DNA of 64,000 nt from Rhodococcus pyridinivorans (GTDB taxonomy: Bacteria; Actinomycetota; Actinomycetes; Mycobacteriales; Mycobacteriaceae), in contig NZ_FNRX01000002.1 of NCBI RefSeq assembly GCF_900105195.1, positions 4,402,001-4,466,000 on the forward strand. Direction: 5' to 3'. The position numbers and the translations under genes are program-made. A model generated the notes under the pieces. That model had not been told where the DNA came from. It made no database searches and saw only the letters and a program-made list of their open reading frames with translations. Of the stretch, positions 25,390-35,081 are shown in pieces. Positions within the stretch are counted from its first letter, which is position 1, and each line of letters starts with the position of its first letter.

Positions 25390-26841
25390 CTACTGCAGGG
25401 CGATGTACTTGGTTTCGAGGAATTCCTCGATGCCTTCGGTACCGCCCTCGCGTCCCAGCCCGGAATCCTTGATTCCGCCGAAGGGGGCCGCGACATCCGA
25501 GACGACACCGCGGTTCACACCGACGATGCCCGTTTCGAGCGCATGCGACACGCGCAGGGCCCGGTCGAGGTCGCGCGTGAAGATGTAGGCAGCGAGCCCG
25601 TAGCGGGTATCGTTCGCCGCTGCGAGGGCTTCCTCCTCGGTGTCGAAGCCGGTGACGGCCGCGACCGGCCCGAAGACCTCTTCCTGCAGGATGCGGGCCT
25701 GCTTCGGCACGTCGTCGAGCACGGTGGCCGGGTAGAACCATCCCGGTCCGTCCGCGGGTTCACCGCCCAGGCGCACCGAGGCACCCGCCGACACCGCGTC
25801 CTGCACGAGTTCGATCACGGTCTTCTTCTGGTTCTCGTTGACCAGGGGGCCCAGCGTCGCGTCGGGGTCCGTTCCCGGCCCGAGCTTGTACGACGCCATG
25901 CGTTCGGTGAGCTTGGCGACGAAGGCGTCGCGCACCGAGTTGTGGACGTGGAAGCGGTTCGCGGCCGTGCAGGCCTCTCCCCCGTTGCGCAGCTTGGCTG
26001 CCACCGCGCCCTCGACCGCGGCGTCGAGGTCGGCGTCCTCGAAGACGACGAACGGCGCGTTGCCTCCGAGCTCGAGCGAGGTGCGCAGCAGCGAACGACC
26101 GGCCTTCTCGGCGAGCATGCGCCCGACCTCGGTGGAGCCGGTGAAGGTGAGCTTGCGCAGCCGGGGATCCTCGAGGAGCGGCCCGGTGACCTCACCGGCA
26201 TGTGAAGACGGGAGCACCGACAGGACACCCTTGGGTAGTCCTGCCTCGTCGAAGAGCTGCGCGAGCAGCTGGATCGTGAGGGGCGTCTCGGACGCGGGCT
26301 TGACGATGATCGTGCATCCCGCCGCGAGGGCGGGACCGATCTTGCGGGTTCCCATCGCGAGCGGGAAGTTCCACGGTGTGATGGCCAGGCAGGGACCGAC
26401 GGGTTGTTTCGTCACGAGAACGCGACCGGTGCCGGCAGGGGCGGGCGTGTAGCGACCGGCGATGCGGACCGCCTCCTCGGAGAACCATCGCAGAAATTCG
26501 GCGCCGTAGGTCACCTCCGATCGGCTCTCCGGTAGTGCCTTACCCATCTCGAGTGTCATGAGCAGCGCGAAGTCGTCGGCGCGTTCGGTGATCTTCCGCC
26601 ACACCGTCCGCAACAGTTCGGCGCGTTCTCGCGGCGGGGTCGCAGCCCATTCCGGACCGGCCGCGACGGCCGCGTCGAGGGCCCGCAAGGCATCACCGGG
26701 CGCGGCATCGGCGACACGGGTGAGTTCGTCACCGGTCGCGGGATCGTGGACTCCGAAGGTGGCTCCGTTCTCGGCCGCCACCCACTCACCGCCGAGGAAC
26801 AGGTCGGTGGGGACGGACCGAATCAGTTCTGCAGCATCCAT
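25390..26841 (-). CDS. NAD(P)-dependent aldehyde dehydrogenase, succinate-semialdehyde type
   Basis: A 483-residue ALDH-superfamily enzyme close to succinate-semialdehyde dehydrogenase (GabD). It has the cofactor segment [21 protein letters not shown], the glycine motif FTGSTEVGR, the general base in [13 protein letters not shown], and the catalytic Cys in [12 protein letters not shown]. The C-terminus [18 protein letters not shown] is typical of GabD. I start at ATG 26841 ([18 protein letters not shown]); an ATG 20 codons upstream is less likely. It is divergent from pgi with about 120 bases between starts. Substrate assignment is by resemblance only. Confidence 0.85.
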   Translation of the reverse strand: MDAAELIRSVPTDLFLGGEWVAAENGATFGVHDPATGDELTRVADAAPGDALRALDAAVAAGPEWAATPPRERAELLRTVWRKITERADDFALLMTLEMGKALPESRSEVTYGAEFLRWFSEEAVRIAGRYTPAPAGTGRVLVTKQPVGPCLAITPWNFPLAMGTRKIGPALAAGCTIIVKPASETPLTIQLLAQLFDEAGLPKGVLSVLPSSHAGEVTGPLLEDPRLRKLTFTGSTEVGRMLAEKAGRSLLRTSLELGGNAPFVVFEDADLDAAVEGAVAAKLRNGGEACTAANRFHVHNSVRDAFVAKLTERMASYKLGPGTDPDATLGPLVNENQKKTVIELVQDAVSAGASVRLGGEPADGPGWFYPATVLDDVPKQARILQEEVFGPVAAVTGFDTEEEALAAANDTRYGLAAYIFTRDLDRALRVSHALETGIVGVNRGVVSDVAAPFGGIKDSGLGREGGTEGIEEFLETKYIALQ

Positions 26842-26960
26842 ATGCCCCATCATGCGCGTCGCGGTCGCTCGCTGTGGGAAACCGAGGGATCCCTTCGTCA
26901 CACACCGGGGCCCAGTTGCACACCGGGCGCACCGTGTCGGGGCGCACTACTGTCGACGAC

Positions 26961-28598
26961 ATGAGCGACGTAACCGCAACGGCACCGTGGAAAGCTCTGG
27001 AAGACCATCGCGACCGGCTCGAATCGGTGTCGCTGCGGCAGTTGTTCACCACCGAACCCGACAGGGTCTCGGCGTTGACGGTCCCTGCCGGGGATCTGGT
27101 GATCGATTTCAGCAAACAACGCCTCGACACCCCGGTCGTGCAGGCCCTGCTCGAGCTCGCCGACACCGCGGGGATCGCCGCGGCTCGGGAGGCGATGCTC
27201 TCGGGTGCGCACATCAACGTCACCGAGGATCGGGCGGTGCTGCACACCGCCCTGCGTCTGCCCCGCGATGCGCAGTTGATCGTCGACGGGGTCGATGTCG
27301 TCGCCGATGTCCATGCCGTGCTCGACCGGATGGGCGAGTTCACCGACCGCCTCCGCAGCGGCGACTGGCGCGGCGCCACCGGGCAGCAGATCACCACGGT
27401 GGTCAACATCGGCATCGGCGGCTCCGATCTCGGCCCGGCGATGGTCACCCGCGCACTGCGGCGCTTCCACGACGGGCCGGCGACGCGGTTCGTCTCCAAC
27501 GTCGACCCCGCCGATCTGACCGCGGCACTGGCCGACCTGGACCCGGCGACGACCGTGTTCATCGTCGCGTCGAAGACGTTTTCCACCCTCGAAACCCTCT
27601 CCAACGCCACCGCCGCCCGCCGCTGGCTCGTCGACGCCCTCGGGGAAGATGCGGTGGCGAAGCATTTCGTCGCGGTGTCGACGCACACCGAGCGGGTGGT
27701 CGAGTTCGGCATCGACCCGGCGAACATGTTCGAATTCTGGGACTGGGTCGGCGGCCGTTATTCGGTCGGCTCGGCGATCGGGCTGGCGGTGATGTGCGCC
27801 ATCGGACGCGAGCGGTTCGCCGAGTTCCTCGCCGGCATGCACACCATCGACACCCACTTCGCCACCACCGCCCCGGCCCGGAACGCACCGTTGCTGGCGG
27901 GGGTGATCGGGGTGTGGAATGCGAGCATCCTCGGTTATCGGTCGCGCGCGGTGGTGCCCTATGCGCAGGATCTGGCGCGGCTGCCGGCCTATCTGCAGCA
28001 GCTGACCATGGAATCGAACGGCAAATCCGTGCGCGCCGACGGCACACCGGTGGTGTGTCCGACCGGGGAGGTGTTCTGGGGTGAGCCCGGTACCAACGGT
28101 CAGCACGCCTTCTTCCAGCTGTTGCACCAGGGCACCGAGATCGTCCCCGTCGACTTTCTCGGCCTCGCCCGTAGCGGCGACGACCTGCCCGCCCGCGACG
28201 GGCAGACCAGCATGCAGGTGTTGTTGCTGGCGAACATGTTCGCCCAGGCCAAAGTGTTGGCCTTCGGGCGTGATGCCGACGAGGTCCGCGCCGACGGCGT
28301 CGACGAGGCGTTGGTGGCGCACAAGGTGATGCCCGGGGATCGGCCGTCGACGACGATCCTCGCCCCGGAACTGACCCCGTCGGTGGTCGGGCAGATCATC
28401 GCCTTCTACGAACATCAGACCTTCGTCCAAGGCGTCGTGTGGGGGATCGACTCGTTCGACCAGTGGGGCGTCGAACTCGGCAAGACCCAGGCCACCGCCC
28501 TGCAGACGGTGCTCGCCGGCGACGAGATCCCCGACACCGGCGACGCGTCCACCGACCACCTGATCGAGGTCTACCGCACCCTGCGCGACGGAGCCTGA
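26961..28598 (+). CDS. pgi: Glucose-6-phosphate isomerase
   Basis: Glycolytic enzyme that interconverts glucose-6-phosphate and fructose-6-phosphate; 545 residues, full length. Landmarks are [16 protein letters not shown], the phosphate-binding [13 protein letters not shown], the family signature near [12 protein letters not shown], and the catalytic Glu and His region [15 protein letters not shown] and [19 protein letters not shown] start at ATG 26961; the upstream extension is not conserved-looking. It corresponds to mycobacterial Rv0946c and is followed after 19 bases by a convergent ApbE-like gene. Confidence 0.97.
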   Translation: MSDVTATAPWKALEDHRDRLESVSLRQLFTTEPDRVSALTVPAGDLVIDFSKQRLDTPVVQALLELADTAGIAAAREAMLSGAHINVTEDRAVLHTALRLPRDAQLIVDGVDVVADVHAVLDRMGEFTDRLRSGDWRGATGQQITTVVNIGIGGSDLGPAMVTRALRRFHDGPATRFVSNVDPADLTAALADLDPATTVFIVASKTFSTLETLSNATAARRWLVDALGEDAVAKHFVAVSTHTERVVEFGIDPANMFEFWDWVGGRYSVGSAIGLAVMCAIGRERFAEFLAGMHTIDTHFATTAPARNAPLLAGVIGVWNASILGYRSRAVVPYAQDLARLPAYLQQLTMESNGKSVRADGTPVVCPTGEVFWGEPGTNGQHAFFQLLHQGTEIVPVDFLGLARSGDDLPARDGQTSMQVLLLANMFAQAKVLAFGRDADEVRADGVDEALVAHKVMPGDRPSTTILAPELTPSVVGQIIAFYEHQTFVQGVVWGIDSFDQWGVELGKTQATALQTVLAGDEIPDTGDASTDHLIEVYRTLRDGA

Positions 28599-28617
28599 TC
28601 GCATCCTGCTCGAGAGA

Positions 28618-29409
28618 TCAAGCAGCCTTCGGATCGGACCAGGCCGTGGTGGTCCGGACCCGTCCGTGCGTGTCGACGAGACGCGCCGGCAGGTCGTACT
28701 GTTCGAGCCACGACAGGGCTCCGATGCCCCGCTGCAACGCCGTCGCCGCGGCCGCATGAGCCCACACCGCGTCGGGAGCGATGACGCTGACGAGACGCCA
28801 CCGCTCGGGGTCGGCGACGTCGCTGGTGTGCGACGCCATCGCCGATCCGGCCGGCAGTTCGACCGAGCCCCGGTCCGGGAGCGGCACCTGCCATCCCCCG
28901 GCAGGCGCGTGCCCCGCGGTGGCCATCACGTCGCCGATGCGCACGAGCGCCCCGCATTCGAGCAGATTCGCGACGAGCGCCGCGGAGTAGTCGACGGTGT
29001 CGGCCACGGCCGTCGCGCCGAGTTCGAGACTCACCCCGAAAGGAGCGAGCACGATGTCTCCGTCGATCTGCACGTCGCGGTAGGTGGGGATGGGATGGAT
29101 CGGCGGGATGGCTCCGGCATCGACGGAGGCGTCGTCGGAGTCGACCGGGGTGATGGTCCCGCCCGTCATGCGGGCCGCCCACAGCGCCGACCGCACCATC
29201 GATGCCAGTCGGGGGCTCATCGTGACCGGAGTGCCCTGCGCGAGGTTGACGGAGTGGATCTCGGCGTCGCCCCGGCGGCTGTCGCTCACCGCCTCGGATT
29301 CGGCGACGACGCCGCGCACGATCATGCGGGCACGGTGCAGTGCATGCGGCTCGGTCACCGCGAGTGCGATCTGCCGACCCCACTCCCACCATTCGTTGCT
29401 GCCGATCAT
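28618..29409 (-). CDS. ApbE-like (FAD:protein FMN transferase family) protein
   Basis: A 263-residue protein with the ApbE fold pattern: DAEIHSVNLAQGTPVTMSPRLASMVRSAL (substrate loop), FGVSLELGATAVADTVDYSAAL, and an Ala/Gly-rich C-terminal metal region LVSVIAPDAVWAHAAAATAL. Classical ApbE proteins move FMN from FAD onto a Thr of flavoproteins. This copy has no signal peptide, and some usual motif residues (the DAxxxxADA-type Asp) look changed, so activity is uncertain. It starts at ATG 29409. The flavoenzyme gene next to it (AidB type) uses non-covalent FAD, so a functional link is not implied. Confidence 0.65.
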   Translation of the reverse strand: MIGSNEWWEWGRQIALAVTEPHALHRARMIVRGVVAESEAVSDSRRGDAEIHSVNLAQGTPVTMSPRLASMVRSALWAARMTGGTITPVDSDDASVDAGAIPPIHPIPTYRDVQIDGDIVLAPFGVSLELGATAVADTVDYSAALVANLLECGALVRIGDVMATAGHAPAGGWQVPLPDRGSVELPAGSAMASHTSDVADPERWRLVSVIAPDAVWAHAAAATALQRGIGALSWLEQYDLPARLVDTHGRVRTTTAWSDPKAA

Positions 29410-29506
29410 GACGGGCTCCACCCGTAGTCGATTCCTCGCAGGACGTATTCCAGTATGCCCTCGACCTGAGACGGGTGACAGCGCCGCAGGATCGGACCCG
29501 CCCTCG

Positions 29507-31129
29507 TCAGACCCGGTCGAGGATCGCGGCGGTGTCCACGCCGGTCGGCAGTGTGCCCATCGCGATGCCCCAGTCGTCGTCGAGCCGACTGCGGCAGAAC
29601 GCCTCCGCAACGGCGGGATGTCCGTGCCGGACGAGCTGCGCGCCCTGCAGGGCCAGGGCCATGAGCTCCACGACCCGCCGTGCCCGGTACTCGGCGTCCT
29701 CGAGGTCGGCGAGTTCCTTGCCGATCCGGGCGATGGCCGAATCGAGCCGCGGATCGGCACCTTCCGCAAGCCTGACCTCGGTGAAGAACGCCTCGACGGT
29801 GTCGGGTTGCCGCGCCATTGCACGCAGCGCGTCGAGTGCCGCGACGTTGCCGGATCCTTCCCAGATCGACATGAGCGGCGACTCGCGATAGAGCCGCGGC
29901 ATGCCCGATTCCTCGGCGTAGCCGTTGCCGCCGAGGCATTCGAGGGCTTCGGCGGCGACCGCGGGTGCCCGCTTGCACACCCAGTACTTGGTGACGGCCA
30001 GCGCGATGCGGCGCAGGGCGGCCTCCTGCTCGTCCCCGGCGGCGCGGTCGGTCGCCCCGGCCAGACGCATCATCATCGTCGTCGCGGCATCGGACTCGAC
30101 GACGAGATCGGAGAGGACGTTGCGCATGAGCGGCTGGTCGACGAGCAACGCGCCGAACGCCTTCCGGTGACGGGCATGGTGAACCGCGCGCAACGTCGCG
30201 ATCCGCATGTTCACGGCCGAGCCGATGACACAGTCGAGTCGCGTCATGTTCACCATCTCGATGATGGTGTTGATGCCGCGACCTTCCGGGCCGACGAGCC
30301 AGCCGATCGCGTTCTCGTACTCGATCTCGGAGGAGGCGTTCGACTTGTTGCCGAGCTTGTCCTTCAGCCGCTGGATGCGGATGGCGTTGCGGGTGCCGTC
30401 GGGCAGGACCCGCGGGAGCAGGAAGCACGACGGTCCGTGCTCGGTCTGCGCGAGCGTGAGGAACAGGTCGGACATCGGCGCGGACGTGAACCACTTGTGC
30501 CCGACGATCGTGTACGAACCGTCGGCGTTGGGGGTCGCGGTGGTGGTGTTGGCGCGGACGTCGGAACCGCCCTGCTTCTCGGTCATCGACATCCCGGCGA
30601 TCAGGCCACGTTTCGTGGAGGGTTCGCGCAGCCCGAAGTCGTAGTGCGGCGCGGCCAGCAGCGGCTCGTAGCGCTCGGCAAGTTCGGCGTTGTGGCGCAG
30701 CGCCGGGATCGCGGCGTAGGTCATCGAGATCGGGCACATGTGCCCGGCATCGGTATGCCCCCACACGTAGAACTTCGCGGCACGGGCAACGTGCGCGCCG
30801 GGACGCGGGTCGCGCCAGGGTGCCGCGTGCAGGCCGTTCTCGACGGCGACGGTCATCAGGTCGTGCCAGTGCGGATGGAACTCGACCTCGTCGACGCGGT
30901 GGCCGTAGCGGTCGTGGGTGTGCAGCACGGGCGGATACTCGTTGGCGAGCCGCCCCCAGTCCTGGGCACGGGCGGTGCCGGCGAGGGCGCCGAGTTCGCG
31001 GACCTCGTCCTCGGCCCAACTCGCCCCTTCGCGGCGCAGTCCTTCGAGGAGGGCGGGGTCGTCGGCGGCCCCGTAGGGCTCGAGGTCCGGTACCTGGTTG
31101 AACACTTCGTGGGTGGCGGGGAAATTCAC
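29507..31129 (-). CDS. AidB-type acyl-CoA dehydrogenase
   Basis: An FAD-dependent acyl-CoA dehydrogenase-fold protein of 540 residues, the length of AidB. It includes GMSMTEKQGGSDVRANTTTA (flavin and substrate site), VGHKWFTSAPMSDLFLTLAQ, the C-terminal helix CLGGNGYAEESGMPRLYRE and SIWEGSGNVAALDALRA. In E. coli AidB belongs to the response to alkylating agents and binds DNA. The start is GTG 31129, preceded by GGAGTGAAGCC. The TetR-family gene ends five bases upstream, so the two form an operon with the regulator first. Confidence 0.88.
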   Translation of the reverse strand: MNFPATHEVFNQVPDLEPYGAADDPALLEGLRREGASWAEDEVRELGALAGTARAQDWGRLANEYPPVLHTHDRYGHRVDEVEFHPHWHDLMTVAVENGLHAAPWRDPRPGAHVARAAKFYVWGHTDAGHMCPISMTYAAIPALRHNAELAERYEPLLAAPHYDFGLREPSTKRGLIAGMSMTEKQGGSDVRANTTTATPNADGSYTIVGHKWFTSAPMSDLFLTLAQTEHGPSCFLLPRVLPDGTRNAIRIQRLKDKLGNKSNASSEIEYENAIGWLVGPEGRGINTIIEMVNMTRLDCVIGSAVNMRIATLRAVHHARHRKAFGALLVDQPLMRNVLSDLVVESDAATTMMMRLAGATDRAAGDEQEAALRRIALAVTKYWVCKRAPAVAAEALECLGGNGYAEESGMPRLYRESPLMSIWEGSGNVAALDALRAMARQPDTVEAFFTEVRLAEGADPRLDSAIARIGKELADLEDAEYRARRVVELMALALQGAQLVRHGHPAVAEAFCRSRLDDDWGIAMGTLPTGVDTAAILDRV

Positions 31130-31133
31130 GGCT

Positions 31134-31796
31134 TCACTCCTGAGTCGTTCCGGAAGGCAGATGCCCCGCCGCTCGCAGTACGAGGACGACGAGGTCGGGG
31201 ACGGTGGATCCGGCCGCGCTGTCTCGAAGGCGACCGTCGGCCGCACTGTCTCGAAGGCGACCGTCGGCCGCGCCGGGGAGGCGACCGGTGAGCACCTCAC
31301 CGACAGCCCCGACGAGCGCCGCGGCGGTGAGCTCGACGTCCTGTTCGGGGAATTCACCGGTCTCGACGCCGTGGCGCACGGCGTTCGCGAAGGCCGCTGC
31401 GAAGGCGCGGCGCAACACGAGTCGTTCGGCGTCGACCGCGGCGTCGACCGGTTCGGCGAGCAGGGCGTAGGCGAGGGTGGGATTGCGCAGCGCACGGCGG
31501 GAGAAGGTGTCGACCACCGCGGTCACCCGGTCGGCACCGGATCCGGTTGCGGCCGCGGACGTCACGGCCTCGACCTCCCGCTCGCACAGTTCCCGGAAGA
31601 TCCGCACCATGAGATCGGACTTGTCGACGTAGTGCCGGTAGACGCTGCCGGTGGCGACGCCGGCCCGTTCGGCGACCGCCGAGACGGACAGTCCGCTGTA
31701 TCCGCGTTCGCTGAGCAGAGTCACGGCGGCAGCGGCGATCGCCTCGCGCTGCGCGTCGAGTCGCTCCTGCACTGCGGGTGTCCGCCGGTACGCCAC
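31134..31796 (-). CDS. TetR-family transcriptional regulator
   Basis: A 220-residue repressor-type protein. The N-terminal HTH is LDAQREAIAAAAVTLLSERG, then SVSAVAERAGVATGSVYRHY with the recognition helix. The ligand domain follows, with an unusual in-frame duplication AADGRLRDS-AADGRLRDS near residues 185-205. I start at GTG 31796 because a perfect operator-like palindrome lies just upstream, at 31806-31819, and would otherwise be coding. It directly precedes the AidB-type gene and is divergent from the acyltransferase-like gene, so it probably controls both. The ligand is unknown; acyl-CoA is plausible from context. Confidence 0.87.
   Translation of the reverse strand: MAYRRTPAVQERLDAQREAIAAAAVTLLSERGYSGLSVSAVAERAGVATGSVYRHYVDKSDLMVRIFRELCEREVEAVTSAAATGSGADRVTAVVDTFSRRALRNPTLAYALLAEPVDAAVDAERLVLRRAFAAAFANAVRHGVETGEFPEQDVELTAAALVGAVGEVLTGRLPGAADGRLRDSAADGRLRDSAAGSTVPDLVVLVLRAAGHLPSGTTQE
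31214..31267. repeat. 27-bp tandem duplication inside the TetR gene
   Basis: Two adjacent 27-base copies differ at one position and encode AADGRLRDS twice. The near identity implies a recent in-frame duplication. Confidence 0.85.
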
Positions 31797-31805
31797 ACCA
31801 AGGAT

Positions 31806-31819
31806 TGAACCTCGGTTCA
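31806..31819. promoter_or_regulatory. TetR-type operator palindrome
   Basis: TGAACC-TC-GGTTCA has perfect six-base arms around a two-base centre. It lies between the divergent TetR gene (start 31796) and acyltransferase-like gene (start 31856), where an autoregulatory operator would be expected. Confidence 0.6.
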
Positions 31820-31855
31820 GTGCTTCGGTCAACGGTCGGCGCTACGGTCGGGACT

Positions 31856-33079
31856 GTGAATCGCCTGAGCGTCGTGGACGAGATGTTCCTCCACCGCCAC
31901 AAAGGAACCGGCCTGCCGTCGGTGATGCAGGGTCTGTGGCGCACCGACGAGACCGTGGACGCGACCCTGTTGCTGTCCCTGCACGACGTGCTGTCCGAAG
32001 GCCCGCTCGGTCGCCGTGTGGTCCGTCCCCGGGTTCCCGGTGCACGCCCCCGCTTCGAACCCAACACGCACGTCCATCCACTGCGCTATCCCGCGACCCC
32101 CATCCCCGACGACGAGCTCCTCGCCTGGGCCGACGAGCACGCGAACGTGGACGTCGATCCCGAGCTCGGTCCCGGCTGGGCGGTCGCCGCGACCCGACTC
32201 ACGAGCGGCGGCACCGCACTGTCGATCGTGTGCTCGCACGTCCTGACCGACGCGCGGGGATTCGTCCGCGCGGTCGCCGACGCGCTCGCCGACCGGCCGC
32301 GACGACCCGACCCCGGTCGCCAATCCGACCTACGCGATGCGATGCAGTTGTTCCGGAAGGTCGGCAGCGGGCTGCGCCGCGTGAAGTACACACCTCGCAC
32401 GGAGAAACCGACCGCGCCGCAGTCGGTGCACTCGCGACCGCGCACCGCGCTCGTCGACGTCGACGCGGCGCAGTGGAAGGCCGTCGCGGCCGCGGAGGAC
32501 GGCAGCCCGAACGCCCTGCTGCTCGCCGTGTCCGCCGGTGTCGCCCGGCGCGCCCGCATCCCGTTCCCCGTGCGCATCTCCGTTCCGGTCGACGACCGGA
32601 AGGAGGGAACCGTCTCCAACGGCGTGTCGATGGTGGGGATCACCGTCGACGACGGCGACACGCTCGCCTCCATCCGGGCCCGCGCCGCGCACGCCTATTC
32701 GCAGCCGCGGGAGGGCGCGCCGCACAACATGCCGGCCGAGATCCTGCAACTCCTCCCCGACCGGATCGCCGCCCGCGTCGCGCGCGGTGCCGGTGAGCGG
32801 GACCTGTTGTGTTCCAACATCGGCGCGGTGCCCCGCGAGCTCACCACGCTGGGCCCGTACCGCACCACCGGGATCGCGATGCGCGCTATGCACCCGGGAC
32901 TCGACACCCGGCCGGCCCGCACCACGACCCGCCTGTCGGTCTACGCCTGCCACACCGACGAGCGGTACACACTCGCGTTCGTCGCCCTCGACGAGGAGCG
33001 CTTCCCCGACACCGCGACGCTGCACACCTACGTACGGGCAGAGCTCGCGGGCCGAGGCCTCGAGCCCCACTTCTGGTGA
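31856..33079 (+). CDS. Condensation/WS-DGAT-like acyltransferase-fold protein
   Basis: A 407-residue protein starting VNRLSVVDEMFLHRHKGTGLP, which resembles the N-terminus of wax-ester synthase/DGAT enzymes (LSxxDxxFL). The acyltransferase motif HHxxxDG appears as SHVLTDARG, keeping HxxxD but with Ala for Gly. A PFPVRISVPVDDRKEG strand and LLCSNIGAVPRELTTLGPYR match the C-terminal half of the fold. It may make or hydrolyse acyl esters; assignment to storage lipid synthesis is only suggestive. The start is GTG 31856. It is divergent from the TetR gene and shares its operator region. Confidence 0.6.
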   Translation: MNRLSVVDEMFLHRHKGTGLPSVMQGLWRTDETVDATLLLSLHDVLSEGPLGRRVVRPRVPGARPRFEPNTHVHPLRYPATPIPDDELLAWADEHANVDVDPELGPGWAVAATRLTSGGTALSIVCSHVLTDARGFVRAVADALADRPRRPDPGRQSDLRDAMQLFRKVGSGLRRVKYTPRTEKPTAPQSVHSRPRTALVDVDAAQWKAVAAAEDGSPNALLLAVSAGVARRARIPFPVRISVPVDDRKEGTVSNGVSMVGITVDDGDTLASIRARAAHAYSQPREGAPHNMPAEILQLLPDRIAARVARGAGERDLLCSNIGAVPRELTTLGPYRTTGIAMRAMHPGLDTRPARTTTRLSVYACHTDERYTLAFVALDEERFPDTATLHTYVRAELAGRGLEPHFW

Positions 33080-33134
33080 CGTCGACGGTGGACACGGCGG
33101 CTACCGTGACGCCCCGTCACGTACAGTGCGGAGC

Positions 33135-34661
33135 ATGACGCCCGAGACCCACGTCACATTCGCCGACGGAACCGTCCGCGGCACCCGGCTCGACGGCCTC
33201 CTCGCCTGGCGCGGCATTCCCTACGCCGCTCCCCCGGTGGGCCCGCTGCGGCTGCGGGCGCCGCAACCGGTCGAGCCCTGGACGGGAGTGCGCGATGCGA
33301 CGCAGTTCGGAAATGCCGCCCCGCAGCGTCCGCGCTACGCCGAGACCGGTCGTCGCGGGGTGCGAGTGCGTCCCGACGAGGACTGCCTGACCCTCAACGT
33401 GCTCGCCCCCGCCGGTCGGGTCCATGCACCGCGACCGGTCATGGTGTTCATCCACGGCGGCGCCTTCACCCTCGGCACGAGTGCCCTGTCGGTCTACGGC
33501 GGCGAGTCGCTGGTCCGACGCGGCGACGTAGTCTACGTGTCGATCAACTACCGTCTCGGAGCGCTCGGCTATCTCGACTTCGGGTCCTTCTCCACCGATT
33601 CGGTCCGATTCGATTCCAATCTCGGTCTGCGCGACCAGGTGGCGGCGCTCGAATGGGTCCAGCGCAACATCGCGGCCTTCGGCGGCGACCCCGACAACGT
33701 GACGATCTTCGGCGAGTCCGCCGGCGGCACCTCGGTGACGACCCTGCTCGCGACACCCGCCGCGCGCGGACTGTTCTCCGCCGCGATCGCACAGAGCCCG
33801 GCGCCGAATCTCGTCGTCACCTCCGACCGCTCGGCCGAATGGGGCCGGAAGTTCGTCGAACTGCTCGGTGCCGATCCGGATACCGCCGCGCAGGCGCTGC
33901 TCGACACCTCCCCCGTCGAACTCGGGCGGGTGGGATCGCGCCTCGGGGCGCAGGTACTGCGCGCGACTCCCGGTCTGCATCCCTTCGGCCCGGTCGTCGA
34001 CGGCGATTTCGTTCCGCTCCAACCGCTCGAGGCGTACGAGACGGGCGCGGCGCATCCCGTTCCGCTCGTGCTCGGGACGAACGACCGCGAAGGTGCACTG
34101 TTCCCGAAGTTCCTCGACGCGCTGCCGACGAACCCTCGGCGGATCGACGCACTGTTCGCCGCGACAGATCCCGAGGCGAAGGATCGCATCACGGGGATCT
34201 ATCCGGGATATCCGGACGAGCGTGCCGCGATCGATCTCGGCGGCGACCTCACCTTCTGGTATCCGTCCGTGCAGTTCGCGCAGGCACATTCGCGTTTCGC
34301 GCCGACCTTCATGTACCGCTTCGATCTCGCGCCGCGAGTGCTGCGCTGGACGGGCTTCGACGCGACGCACGCGGTGGAGTTGCTCGCGGTCTTCGACCAG
34401 ACCGACGAACCGCTCGGCCGGGCGCTCACGGCACTCGGTGGGCGACGCGGCCTGCGGACGGCCGCCGGGGCGATGCAGCGCCAGTGGCTGAACGTGGCCC
34501 GGCACGGTGAACCACTGCCGTCGTGGCCACCCTACGACGAGAAGGACCGCGCGACAGTGATTTTCGACGAGGTCACGCGCATCGAGCACGATCCGCGTCG
34601 CGAGCGCCGCCTCGCGTGGGAGGGCTACCGCGGGTACGCCGCTCCGGCACCTGTTCAGTAA
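33135..34661 (+). CDS. Type B carboxylesterase
   Basis: A 508-residue alpha/beta-hydrolase of the cholinesterase/para-nitrobenzyl-esterase family. It has RGIPYAAPPVGPLRLRAPQP, DCLTLNVLAP, the oxyanion loop VMVFIHGGAF at about 103-112, the nucleophile elbow FGESAGG with Ser near 195, and the catalytic His probably in GFDATHAVELLAVF. No signal peptide is seen, so it is likely cytoplasmic. It cleaves ester bonds of unknown substrates. The start is ATG 33135, 55 bases after the acyltransferase-like gene on the same strand. Confidence 0.92.
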   Translation: MTPETHVTFADGTVRGTRLDGLLAWRGIPYAAPPVGPLRLRAPQPVEPWTGVRDATQFGNAAPQRPRYAETGRRGVRVRPDEDCLTLNVLAPAGRVHAPRPVMVFIHGGAFTLGTSALSVYGGESLVRRGDVVYVSINYRLGALGYLDFGSFSTDSVRFDSNLGLRDQVAALEWVQRNIAAFGGDPDNVTIFGESAGGTSVTTLLATPAARGLFSAAIAQSPAPNLVVTSDRSAEWGRKFVELLGADPDTAAQALLDTSPVELGRVGSRLGAQVLRATPGLHPFGPVVDGDFVPLQPLEAYETGAAHPVPLVLGTNDREGALFPKFLDALPTNPRRIDALFAATDPEAKDRITGIYPGYPDERAAIDLGGDLTFWYPSVQFAQAHSRFAPTFMYRFDLAPRVLRWTGFDATHAVELLAVFDQTDEPLGRALTALGGRRGLRTAAGAMQRQWLNVARHGEPLPSWPPYDEKDRATVIFDEVTRIEHDPRRERRLAWEGYRGYAAPAPVQ

Positions 34662-34667
34662 GCGCCG

Positions 34668-34722
34668 CTTCTCGACGCGCGCAATGAGCGTCGCTACTCG
34701 GCGCGTGCAGTGAGCGACGCTA
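34668..34722. repeat. Imperfect 26-bp-period direct repeat
   Basis: Two copies sharing CTCG-CGCG-GCA-TGAGCG-CGCTA blocks lie between the carboxylesterase and cupin genes and run into the cupin stop codon. About five or six positions differ. No function is evident. Confidence 0.5.
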
Positions 34723-35046
34723 CTTGGCGACGGTGAGCAGGAAGGCGACGTCCTCGATGGCGCTGACGCTGTGCCGGACCGGCGGGATGATGATCATGTC
34801 GCCCGCCGAACCCTTCCACACGTCGTTGCCGGCGACGAGCTGGAGCTGACCCGACAGCACCTGCAGGGTCGCCTCGCCCGGGCTGTCGTGCTCGCCGAGT
34901 TCGTGCCCCGCCAGCAACGCGACGACGGTCTGCCGCAGGTGCTTGGTATGCCCACCGAAAACCGTCTGGGAGCTGCGTCCGCTGCTGGACGTCGCTGCGA
35001 GTTTGAGCTGCTGCCGTGCCATGGCGGTCAAGGAGAGCTTGTCCAT
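34720..35046 (-). CDS. Small cupin-domain protein
   Basis: A 108-residue single-domain cupin. The first cupin motif is degenerate (GHELGEHDSPGEATLQVLSG) with His and Glu placed to bind a metal; the second is GDMIIIPPVRHSVSAIEDV with a His. Similar small cupins are annotated as putative LuxR-region or stress proteins; the reaction is unknown. The start is ATG 35046. It lies 35 bases downstream of folA on the same strand and may be read with thyA-folA. Confidence 0.8.
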   Translation of the reverse strand: MDKLSLTAMARQQLKLAATSSSGRSSQTVFGGHTKHLRQTVVALLAGHELGEHDSPGEATLQVLSGQLQLVAGNDVWKGSAGDMIIIPPVRHSVSAIEDVAFLLTVAK

Positions 35047-35081
35047 GTACCGCAGTATCGCTCAGATGCCGCCGCGAGAAC

